Shown here one piece after another: positions 1-5,291 of a stretch of 5,807 nt of DNA (the stretch's first letter is position 1; each line of letters begins with the position of its first letter). A program made the position numbers and the translations under genes. This DNA is from Erysipelotrichia bacterium. Its GTDB lineage: Bacteria > Bacillota_I > Bacilli_A > Erysipelotrichales > Erysipelotrichaceae. The notes beneath the pieces are model-generated. The model made no database searches. It had not been told where the DNA came from and saw only the letters and a program-made list of their open reading frames with translations. The DNA is taken from NCBI GenBank assembly GCA_009929095.1, contig SABF01000106.1, positions 1-5,807 of the forward strand, in the 5' to 3' direction.

Positions 1-1213
1 CCCCTATACGCATAAAGTCCTTGGTAGATACTTCATAACCCTCTTTCTGCAGAATTCCGATACCGGCAATATTGGCACTGGCACCAACCGGTGTCAGGTT
101 GCCGCCCAATGTTGCACCAATCAAGAGACCGTAGTCAAAGAGGTAAGGATCTATGCCGAAGATGGCGGAGATGCCGGTTACCACCGGCAGCATTGTTGCC
201 ACATATGGAATGTTATCTACAAACGCACTCAAAACAATCGATACCGTAACAATCAGTATGAAGATTCTTAGTTTAGATCCGGCACCCAGTGTTACAAACA
301 GTTGTGCTGCAGCATCAATGACACCAGCCTCTGTAATACCGGCAATGACGATAAATAATCCGCATAGCAGTAGGATTGTCTTGTAATCTACTGCTTTCAA
401 TGTATTTTTAATCACTGCAGTGCTGTGAGCTATGATGGATTCATAAATGATACCAATTGCACCAATTCCACAGCAGATCATGCCATTGGTGAGTTCAGGC
501 TTGTTTTCAAATTGTGAGGCAATGATCAGACATGCCACAACCGCAATCATCAATACAGAAGGAACATGATCACTGACTACTGTTTTAACATTGGAATCAA
601 CGGAAGCCGTCTCTCTGCGAAACAGAAAAAGCAAAACTGGAATTGTCAGCAATGCTCCGGTTTCTACGGCAAGACAAATACCAGGCTTGCCCATAAACAC
701 GAAGAAATCATTAAAGGACATGTTGGCATAACTGCCGAGGAGAATACTGGTTGTATCACCTACCAGTGTTGCAGCTCCCTGCAGATTGCTGGATACGGCA
801 ATGGCAATAATGACCGGAACCGGATTTGTATCCAACTGACGTGCAACAGCAAGTCCGACCGGTGCTACCATGAGTACAGTAGCCACATTATCAACAAATG
901 CCGAAATAACTCCCGCAAAAAGGCTCAGGGCAATCACCGCCCATTTTACATTTGGCACAATCTTCAAAAGCACTTCTGCCATACGTACCGGCATACGGCT
1001 CTGAATGAACAGTTCAACAACGATCATCGTTCCGGATATCATCATAATGACATTCCAATTCACTGCTCCTAGTGCCTGAGACCATGGCAGAATTCCAAGT
1101 ACAAGAAAGATAAATGCAGCACCAAGGGCAATCATCCAGCGATAATCAGAAAAACTAAGCAGCAGTGCATACATGATGACAAACAGTATCAATGCGAGCC
1201 ACATTTCACTCAT
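1..1213 (-). CDS. ArsB/NhaD/SLC13-type (ion transporter superfamily) permease, C-terminus outside window
   Basis: Integral membrane transporter of the ion transporter superfamily (ArsB, NhaD, CitMHS and SLC13 relatives). Members move Na+/H+, arsenite or di/tricarboxylates, and the substrate cannot be read here. I translated 404 codons from an ATG at 1213; the frame stays open to the window edge, so roughly the last 20-30 residues are missing if length is typical. Almost the whole protein is hydrophobic helices. Two inverted-topology halves are visible: SAFVDN at residues 104-109 and again at 329-334, each followed by a helix with a buried proline (VAP, LPVV). Their partner loops are GDTTSILLG (152-160) and GGNLTPVGASAN (370-381). 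The start is chosen because GAAAGAGAG (1224-1232) sits 10 nt upstream; a second ATG at 1204 is too far from it. A charged, helix-free stretch at about 200-216 is the likely loop between the halves. Family confidence is high, substrate unknown. Confidence 0.9.
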   Translation of the reverse strand, partial: MSEMWLALILFVIMYALLLSFSDYRWMIALGAAFIFLVLGILPWSQALGAVNWNVIMMISGTMIVVELFIQSRMPVRMAEVLLKIVPNVKWAVIALSLFAGVISAFVDNVATVLMVAPVGLAVARQLDTNPVPVIIAIAVSSNLQGAATLVGDTTSILLGSYANMSFNDFFVFMGKPGICLAVETGALLTIPVLLFLFRRETASVDSNVKTVVSDHVPSVLMIAVVACLIIASQFENKPELTNGMICCGIGAIGIIYESIIAHSTAVIKNTLKAVDYKTILLLCGLFIVIAGITEAGVIDAAAQLFVTLGAGSKLRIFILIVTVSIVLSAFVDNIPYVATMLPVVTGISAIFGIDPYLFDYGLLIGATLGGNLTPVGASANIAGIGILQKEGYEVSTKDFMRIG

Positions 1214-1242
1214 CAGTTATTTTCTCTCTTTCAAACTTGTTT

Positions 1243-1251
1243 ATTATATCA
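1243..1251 (-). promoter_or_regulatory. Extended -10 promoter of the permease gene
   Basis: On the minus strand this reads TGATATAAT, a perfect TGnTATAAT extended -10. No good -35 hexamer lies 16-18 bp upstream (CTAGAT or TAGATT at best), as is common when the TG extension is present. The predicted transcript start near 1236 leaves a leader of about 23 nt that carries the ribosome site and no room for a riboswitch. Confidence 0.65.
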
Positions 1252-1263
1252 GTGTATTCTGAG

Positions 1264-1311
1264 GAATCTAGGTTACATTTTCATCATACTGTAAACACAT
1301 GCTAGAATCTA
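1264..1311. repeat. Paired GAATCTA direct repeats and a TTACA/TGTAA dyad in the divergent promoter region
   Basis: GAATCTA occurs at 1264-1270 and at 1305-1311, 41 bp apart, about four helical turns. The first copy overlaps the -35 position of the permease promoter and the second overlaps the -10 of the methyltransferase promoter. Between them lies an inverted repeat, TTACA (1273-1277) and TGTAA (1290-1294), separated by 12 bp. Either could be an operator for a shared regulator; the repeats are short and could be chance. Confidence 0.3.
1300..1308 (+). promoter_or_regulatory. Extended -10 promoter of the methyltransferase gene, implying a leaderless transcript
   Basis: TGCTAGAAT matches TGnTATAAT at all but one position. 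A -35 at the expected spacing is weak (TTCATC, 1280-1285). With the usual 6-7 nt from the -10 to the start point, transcription would begin at about 1315, exactly the A of the ATG. No Shine-Dalgarno sequence lies between 1302 and 1314, which agrees with a leaderless message. Confidence 0.5.
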
Positions 1312-1314
1312 TCT

Positions 1315-2334
1315 ATGAGACTCATACATAACAGTGAAATGGATTCGTTCTTTATCCGCTGCCGGAAAAATCTGAATGACCAGCACAAAAATCGCTTTGT
1401 TGACATGAAGATTGCTCCGGCAAGAGAAAAAAAGATTCAAAAGCAGATGCAGGAAGCCGGTTTCGCAGAATTTCAGGTACAGGATGATTCATGGCCTTCT
1501 CTGTATATTTCCGCAGAACAGTGGCGGCAGTCCCCTTATCACAAGTCAGTGCACCTAGATTGCATCAACTGTGATGGATTTTCCTATGAAACTGATCTGA
1601 TCGAAGGAAATCGCCTGTTCAATGCCAATGCGCTGCAGAAAGACCCGCTTCGTGAACTGAATGACTGGATGATGCTGAGAGCTCTGGATCAAGATTGTGA
1701 AACTGTCATGCTTTATCAGAACGATCAGGACTGGATGCTGGATTCCCCTTCAGAAGCCATGACCAATGATCCTGCTGCCGCAAAAGCCTGCGGCAAAGTA
1801 TGCACTTTCGGTCTGGGCATTGGCTATTTCACCTTTATGGCCATGCGCAATCCAGCTGTCAAAGAGATTACTGTCATTGAGCAATCTGAAGAAGTTATCA
1901 AACTTTTTAAAAAACATATACTGCCGCAGTTTTCAGTTCAAAAACCGCTGAAGCTGATCTGCGGTGATGCATTCGATTATTTCAATCAGAGCTTTCTCAG
2001 TAATTTCGATTACATTTATGCAGATATCTGGCGATCGTCGGAAGATGGTCTCAATCTCATCACCCGGCTGCTGGAACAGACTCTGCCGAATTTTGAGTAC
2101 ACTGATTTCTGGATTGAAGATTCATGCATGGAAATCATCTGGACAATGTCTTATCTGTATTTTGAACAGATATACCAGAATAACAGTCTGAATCTAAACC
2201 CTTCACTGAAACGGTATCAGAATAAAATCAAAAAATACTTCAATACCATGGACCTGACAATTGATCATCCTGATCAAATTAAACATCTGATGTATGATGG
2301 AAGAATACTGAGAGAAGTTCTTCACATAAAATAA
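1315..2334 (+). CDS. Class I SAM-dependent methyltransferase / spermidine-synthase-like protein, substrate unknown
   Basis: Predicted soluble cytoplasmic protein of 339 residues. The middle carries a Rossmann-type SAM-binding core: the glycine-rich loop VCTFGLGIGY (162-171), an acidic residue at the end of the second strand (E189 in VIEQ, expected to hold the ribose), CGDAF (216-220, D218 near the adenine site) and the strand FDYIYADIW (231-239, D237). This order and spacing match methyltransferases and aminopropyltransferases of the spermidine synthase fold. The N-terminal ~155 residues and the aromatic and charged C-terminal third (about 260-339) are not a domain I recognise, and I do not see a convincing polyamine-binding signature, so methyl transfer on an unknown substrate is the safer call. 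There is no signal peptide. The ATG at 1315 lacks a ribosome site; in-frame ATGs at 1339 and 1405 also lack a good one. The gene is monocistronic, divergent from the permease and convergent with the next unit. Confidence 0.75.
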   Translation: MRLIHNSEMDSFFIRCRKNLNDQHKNRFVDMKIAPAREKKIQKQMQEAGFAEFQVQDDSWPSLYISAEQWRQSPYHKSVHLDCINCDGFSYETDLIEGNRLFNANALQKDPLRELNDWMMLRALDQDCETVMLYQNDQDWMLDSPSEAMTNDPAAAKACGKVCTFGLGIGYFTFMAMRNPAVKEITVIEQSEEVIKLFKKHILPQFSVQKPLKLICGDAFDYFNQSFLSNFDYIYADIWRSSEDGLNLITRLLEQTLPNFEYTDFWIEDSCMEIIWTMSYLYFEQIYQNNSLNLNPSLKRYQNKIKKYFNTMDLTIDHPDQIKHLMYDGRILREVLHIK

Positions 2335-2357
2335 AAGCTCTGCCGCAGCAGAGCTTT
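2334..2357. terminator. Bidirectional intrinsic terminator between convergent units
   Basis: A perfect 10-bp stem, AAAGCTCTGC paired with GCAGAGCTTT, closes a CGCA tetraloop. It begins at the last base of the methyltransferase stop codon and lies 11 nt beyond the stop of the UPF0210 gene. On the minus strand the stem runs into TTTTATTTTA, a good U tract, so it should end the four-gene operon well. On the plus strand the tract is TTTATCTAT, weaker but usable. Confidence 0.85.
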
Positions 2358-2368
2358 ATCTATGCACT

Positions 2369-3733
2369 TTAGTTTTTAAAACTGTGAATCGGTGCCGGAA
2401 TGCGTCCAGTGCGACTGATGAATTCATCACAGGAATACGGATTCACTTTCATGACGGGACCGTGTCCAAGCAGTCCGCCCCACTCTGCCATATCACCGAC
2501 GGTTTTGCCAATAACCGGAATGATTCGTACAGCTGTCGTCTTCTGGTTAATCATCCCGATTGCCATTTCATCTGCGATAATGCCAGAAATGGTGGAAGAC
2601 TTGGTATCTCCCGGAATTGCTATCATATCCAGGCCGACAGAGCAGACACAGGTCATAGCCTCAAGTTTTTCGATCGTCAGCGCACCGCATGATGCTGCAT
2701 CAATCATACCCTGATCTTCACTGACCGGGATAAATGCACCTGACAGACCGCCCACATAGGAAGAAGCCATAATGCCGCCCTTCTTCACCTGGTCATTCAG
2801 CAGTGCAAGCGCAGCCGTTGTTCCAGGAGCACCGGCTTTTTCAAGTCCCATTTCACAGAGTATATCTGCAACACTGTCGCCAACAGCCGGTGTAGGAGCG
2901 AGTGAAAGGTCCACAATGCCAAAGGGCACATTCAGTCGACGAGATGCCTCACGAGCAACCAGCTGACCGATACGGGTCACTTTAAATGCCGTCTTTTTAA
3001 CTGTCTCACATAGTACTTCAAACGATTCTCCATGTACCTTCTCTAATGCATTTTTAACTGCTCCAGGTCCGGAAACGCCAATATTCAGAACGCGATCACC
3101 TTCTGTAACACCGTGGAATGCACCTGCCATAAATGGGTTATCATCCGGAGCATTGCATAGAACAACCAGTTTAGTGCAGCCGCTGGACTCAGTTTTTTCA
3201 GTTCTGACCGCCGCTTCTTTTATCACCTGACCAAGCAGACGCACTGCATCCATATTAATGCCGGTCTTTGTGGAACCAACATTGACCGATGCACATACCA
3301 GATCTGTGGCAGCCAGCGCTCTTGGCAAAGACTTAATCAGCAGTTCTTCTGCCGGAGTCATATCTTTATTTACCAAAGCAGAATAGCCGCCAAGAAAATT
3401 AACACCAATCTCCTTGGCTGAATCATTCAGCACTTTGGCTACTTCTACATAATCATCAATAGATTTGCAGCAGGATGCCGCGACAAGTGAAATCGGAGTG
3501 ATGGATACCCGCTTATGAACAATGGGAATACCATAATCCTTAGAAATCTCATTGCCAACTCGAACAAGGTCTTTGGCACTGCTGACAATCTTGATGTGTA
3601 TTTTTTTCAGAAAGGTATTCAAATCCGGATCTGCACAGTCCAGAAGACTGATGCCCATGGTAATCGTTCGTACATCCAGATTGTCCTTTTCAATCATTTG
3701 ATTGGTCTCTTCGACCTCAGTCAGATTTATCAT
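2369..3733 (-). CDS. UPF0210 / DUF711 'PFL family' protein
   Basis: A 454-residue cytoplasmic protein of the UPF0210 (DUF711) family, whose reaction is not established. The family is often labelled 'PFL family', yet I see no RVxGY-type glycyl-radical loop of pyruvate formate-lyase. Recognisable conserved blocks in order: KRVSITPIS (74-82), FLGGYSALV (113-121), [15 protein letters not shown] (194-208), NIGVSGPG (217-224), [15 protein letters not shown] (278-292), [17 protein letters not shown] (327-343), [13 protein letters not shown] (365-377) and the C-terminal [14 protein letters not shown] (441-454). Length is normal for the family and the ends look intact. Twelve cysteines are spread through it (33, 88, 89, 147, 186, 193, 242, 293, 349, 362, 364, 435). 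It is the last gene of the operon, 12 nt after the ACT-domain gene, its usual partner. An AAGGAGA site overlapping that gene's stop suggests coupled translation. Confidence 0.95.
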   Translation of the reverse strand: MINLTEVEETNQMIEKDNLDVRTITMGISLLDCADPDLNTFLKKIHIKIVSSAKDLVRVGNEISKDYGIPIVHKRVSITPISLVAASCCKSIDDYVEVAKVLNDSAKEIGVNFLGGYSALVNKDMTPAEELLIKSLPRALAATDLVCASVNVGSTKTGINMDAVRLLGQVIKEAAVRTEKTESSGCTKLVVLCNAPDDNPFMAGAFHGVTEGDRVLNIGVSGPGAVKNALEKVHGESFEVLCETVKKTAFKVTRIGQLVAREASRRLNVPFGIVDLSLAPTPAVGDSVADILCEMGLEKAGAPGTTAALALLNDQVKKGGIMASSYVGGLSGAFIPVSEDQGMIDAASCGALTIEKLEAMTCVCSVGLDMIAIPGDTKSSTISGIIADEMAIGMINQKTTAVRIIPVIGKTVGDMAEWGGLLGHGPVMKVNPYSCDEFISRTGRIPAPIHSFKN

Positions 3734-3740
3734 GTATATC

Positions 3741-3747
3741 TCTCCTT
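3741..3747 (-). promoter_or_regulatory. Ribosome binding site of the UPF0210 gene, overlapping the ACT gene stop
   Basis: AAGGAGA is read on the minus strand, 7 nt before the ATG at 3733. Its first two As are the last two bases of the ACT gene's TAA stop (3746-3748), so a ribosome finishing the ACT protein sits on the next start site. This favours matched amounts of the two proteins. Confidence 0.85.
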
Positions 3748-4018
3748 AAATCCGGTGCATAGAATCAAAGATTTCTTCCTTCTGGCAGCGAATCTGAACA
3801 CCGATCTTTTCCCCAAGTTCTTCCATATCATCAGAGACTTCTCCAAAAGGCTTTTTCAGATCGGTTACATCAACAATCATCATCATGTTGAAATAACCAT
3901 TGACGATAGATTGGGTAATATCCAGAATGTTGATTCGTTCATCTGCAAGATTGGTGCAGACTCTTGCAATAATGCCAACGGTATCCCTGCCAACTACTGT
4001 GATCACTGCTTTCTGCAT
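3746..4018 (-). CDS. ACT-domain protein, UPF0237 family
   Basis: A single ACT domain of 90 residues, small-molecule (often amino acid) sensing in other proteins. The opening KAVITVVGRDTVGIIARV (3-20) is the first strand, ligand loop and helix. ILDITQSIVNGYFNMMMIVDV (31-51) forms the paired central strands, and the second helix and last strand follow to about residue 79. It fills its usual length of about 90 residues with no attached catalytic domain. I start it at 4018 (MQKAV...) rather than the in-frame ATG at 4024, because AAGGAG (4028-4033) is 9 nt from 4018 but only 3 nt from 4024, and relatives begin close to the first strand. It lies between the VTT membrane protein gene and the UPF0210 gene; the ACT-UPF0210 pairing is widely conserved and suggests the ACT protein senses a ligand for, or binds to, that enzyme. 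The ligand is unknown. Confidence 0.93.
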   Translation of the reverse strand: MQKAVITVVGRDTVGIIARVCTNLADERINILDITQSIVNGYFNMMMIVDVTDLKKPFGEVSDDMEELGEKIGVQIRCQKEEIFDSMHRI

Positions 4019-4027
4019 AGACATGTT

Positions 4028-4033
4028 CTCCTT
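4028..4033 (-). promoter_or_regulatory. Ribosome binding site of the ACT gene, deciding its start
   Basis: AAGGAG on the minus strand. Spacing is 9 nt to the ATG at 4018 and only 3 nt to the in-frame ATG at 4024, so the downstream start is preferred. The site begins 1 nt after the intercistronic hairpin at 4035-4052. Confidence 0.7.
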
Positions 4034-4034
4034 C

Positions 4035-4052
4035 TGCCTGAATACTCAGGCA
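4035..4052 (-). other. Intercistronic hairpin over the stop codon of the VTT gene
   Basis: TGCCTGA-GTAT-TCAGGCA on the minus strand is a perfect 7-bp stem with a four-base loop. The TGA stop of the upstream gene is the last part of the left arm and the ribosome site of the ACT gene follows the right arm by 1 nt. No U tract follows, so it is not a terminator. Translation coupling or mRNA processing is possible. Confidence 0.5.
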
Positions 4053-4732
4053 TTTCCCCTGGAATCGTCTTTATTATGACCGGAATAGAATACCATGCCG
4101 GCAATGGAAAAGACCAGTATCACAGCCATGACAATCGCAAATATCTCATATCTTTTTGAGGAAAGAGCACTGCCGCTTAACGTTGAAAGCAGAATAGCCG
4201 GCAATCTGCCTGCAGAAGTAATCAGCAGCCAGGTGGATATCTTCATATCAGTAAGACCCACCAGATAAGACAGCAGATCCTTAGGAGTGCCGGGAATCAG
4301 AAACAATAGAAAAATCAGAAAGTTCTGCTTTTCAGTGGATTTAAGAATTTTTACCGACTCAATCTTTTCCTTAGCAAAGAATAGTTCAATAAAACTCAGC
4401 CCGAATTTCCTAACCAGCAGAAACACAAAGAGACTGCCGAGAGTAGTAGCAATATCACAGAGGACTGTGCCCCATATTGCTCCATAGACATAGCCGGAAG
4501 CAATTTGAAAAGGACCTCCAGGTATCACTGCCACAATGACCTGCAAGATGATCATGCCCATAAATATCAGCCAGCCATAAGGACCAAGGCCGGCTATATA
4601 GGCCTTGAACTGTGCTGGTTCCTGAGCCATTTTCACCATCGGAATGCCGATATACAGGATAATCAGAACAGTAAATCCAACGGCCAGAGCAATCAGTGAA
4701 AATCCTATTACCACCTTTTTTTTCTTATCCAT
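4046..4732 (-). CDS. TVP38/TMEM64 family (VTT/DedA-like) membrane protein
   Basis: A 228-residue integral membrane protein with the VTT domain; relatives include DedA and eukaryotic TMEM64/TMEM41B. Related proteins have been linked to lipid flipping and envelope homeostasis; the exact role of this copy is not known. After a basic MDKKKK start come a first membrane helix (about 8-30), a helix near 52-70, the re-entrant signature VIPGGPFQIASGYVYG (69-84), a helix to about 107, the second re-entrant signature FLIPGTPKDLLSYLVGLTD (144-162), R176 in AGRLPAI before a helix with small residues (177-191), and a last helix about 195-216. The tail is short and polar. Both proline-glycine signatures and the arginine are intact, and length is normal. 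It starts 9 nt after the guaD stop with only a weak TGAGA ribosome site, so it probably depends on translation coming through from guaD. Confidence 0.9.
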   Translation of the reverse strand: MDKKKKVVIGFSLIALAVGFTVLIILYIGIPMVKMAQEPAQFKAYIAGLGPYGWLIFMGMIILQVIVAVIPGGPFQIASGYVYGAIWGTVLCDIATTLGSLFVFLLVRKFGLSFIELFFAKEKIESVKILKSTEKQNFLIFLLFLIPGTPKDLLSYLVGLTDMKISTWLLITSAGRLPAILLSTLSGSALSSKRYEIFAIVMAVILVFSIAGMVFYSGHNKDDSRGNA

Positions 4733-4741
4733 ATCATTGTC

Positions 4742-5197
4742 TCAGTAGGTGGTTTTTCTGTTCAATTTTCGATAGCGTTCATACAGTTTAAGACATTCAT
4801 CCCGATCCAGTTCCGTTGTATCGGTCAATTCATGATTTTCAAATCTATGGTAAAATGCTCGGTCGCGGAAACCGATAATTTCGGTATCGAGCGTACTGCA
4901 TCCAAAATAAACCTTCGAAATATTTGCCCAAAGAATAGCACCTCGGCACATCGGACATGGTTCCCCAGTGGTATAAAGTTCACATCCGGTCAGATCAAAA
5001 GTGTCCAGCGTTCTGCAGGCATCATGAATTGCCATAATTTCTCCATGACAGGTCGGATCTTTCTGCTTAACAACCTCATTATGTCCCCGGCCGATGATCA
5101 AGCCGTCTTTTACAATGATTGCACCAAATGGACCGCCTTCATTCTGACTGATGCCGAAATCCGCTTCCTGAATTGCCGCCTTCATATATTTATTCAT
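4742..5197 (-). CDS. guaD: Guanine-deaminase-like nucleoside/base deaminase (cytidine deaminase superfamily)
   Basis: A 151-residue zinc deaminase, cytoplasmic, most like small bacterial guanine deaminases that turn guanine into xanthine and ammonia. Zinc ligands and the catalytic acid are present: H51 and E53 in CHGE, C81 and C84 in EPCPMC. From memory of Bacillus subtilis GuaD (H53, E55, C83, C86, D114, terminal Tyr156), each residue lines up with a constant offset of two, including D112 in GFRD, equivalent to the proton-shuttle Asp114. The protein also ends in tyrosine. GGPFGAIIVKDG (21-32) is the matching N-terminal strand. A related tRNA-adenosine or cytosine deaminase is less likely given GFRD and the C-terminus. 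The frame stays open upstream to 5452, but that part runs antisense to the GH2 lipoprotein and has no deaminase similarity. I start at 5197, with a weak GAGA ribosome site 7-10 nt before it. First gene of a four-gene unit. Confidence 0.85.
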   Translation of the reverse strand: MNKYMKAAIQEADFGISQNEGGPFGAIIVKDGLIIGRGHNEVVKQKDPTCHGEIMAIHDACRTLDTFDLTGCELYTTGEPCPMCRGAILWANISKVYFGCSTLDTEIIGFRDRAFYHRFENHELTDTTELDRDECLKLYERYRKLNRKTTY

Positions 5198-5224
5198 AAG
5201 ATATTCTCTACTTTCAACAATAGA

Positions 5225-5253
5225 AGTATAATGCCACATCCTTAAATGAACAA
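5225..5253 (-). promoter_or_regulatory. Promoter of the guaD operon
   Basis: On the minus strand TTGTTC (5248-5253) and TATACT (5225-5230) are separated by exactly 17 bp. The start point would be near 5218, giving a leader of about 20 nt, too short for a purine riboswitch. It overlaps the GH2 promoter region. Confidence 0.5.
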
Positions 5254-5262
5254 ACCTGTTTC

Positions 5263-5271
5263 TGCTACAAT
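5263..5271 (+). promoter_or_regulatory. Extended -10 promoter of the GH2 lipoprotein gene
   Basis: TGCTACAAT is a near-perfect extended -10. The best -35 is TTAAAT at 5242-5247 with an 18-bp spacer, immediately beside the guaD -35. The predicted start near 5278 gives a 14-nt leader that is essentially just the AAGGAG ribosome site (5281-5286, 5 nt before the ATG). Confidence 0.5.
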
Positions 5272-5291
5272 TGTTTGCATAAGGAGCATTC

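Noticed and set aside
153..386. Plus-strand frame of 77 codons opposite the permease
   Set aside because: Shadow of a real gene on the other strand; the permease reading explains this stretch completely.
566..1072. Plus-strand open frame of 168 codons
   Set aside because: It lies wholly antisense to the permease. Its Cys/His/Asn-rich composition is that of a shadow frame and it matches no family I know.
3515..4159. Plus-strand open frame of 214 codons
   Set aside because: It is antisense to three well-supported genes and their junctions, has no ribosome site I can see, and no recognisable domain.
5227..5232. Perfect TATAAT on the plus strand as the GH2 promoter
   Set aside because: There is no usable -35 or TG extension, it overlaps the guaD -10 on the other strand, and the TGCTACAAT element nearer the gene fits better. 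It could be a minor second start.
4832..5245. Plus-strand open frame of 137 codons
   Set aside because: It is antisense to guaD and its promoter and gives no family-like protein.
5198..5291. Purine riboswitch before guaD
   Set aside because: The leader from the predicted start is about 20 nt and the whole gap is 94 bp shared with a divergent gene. I see no conserved aptamer core.
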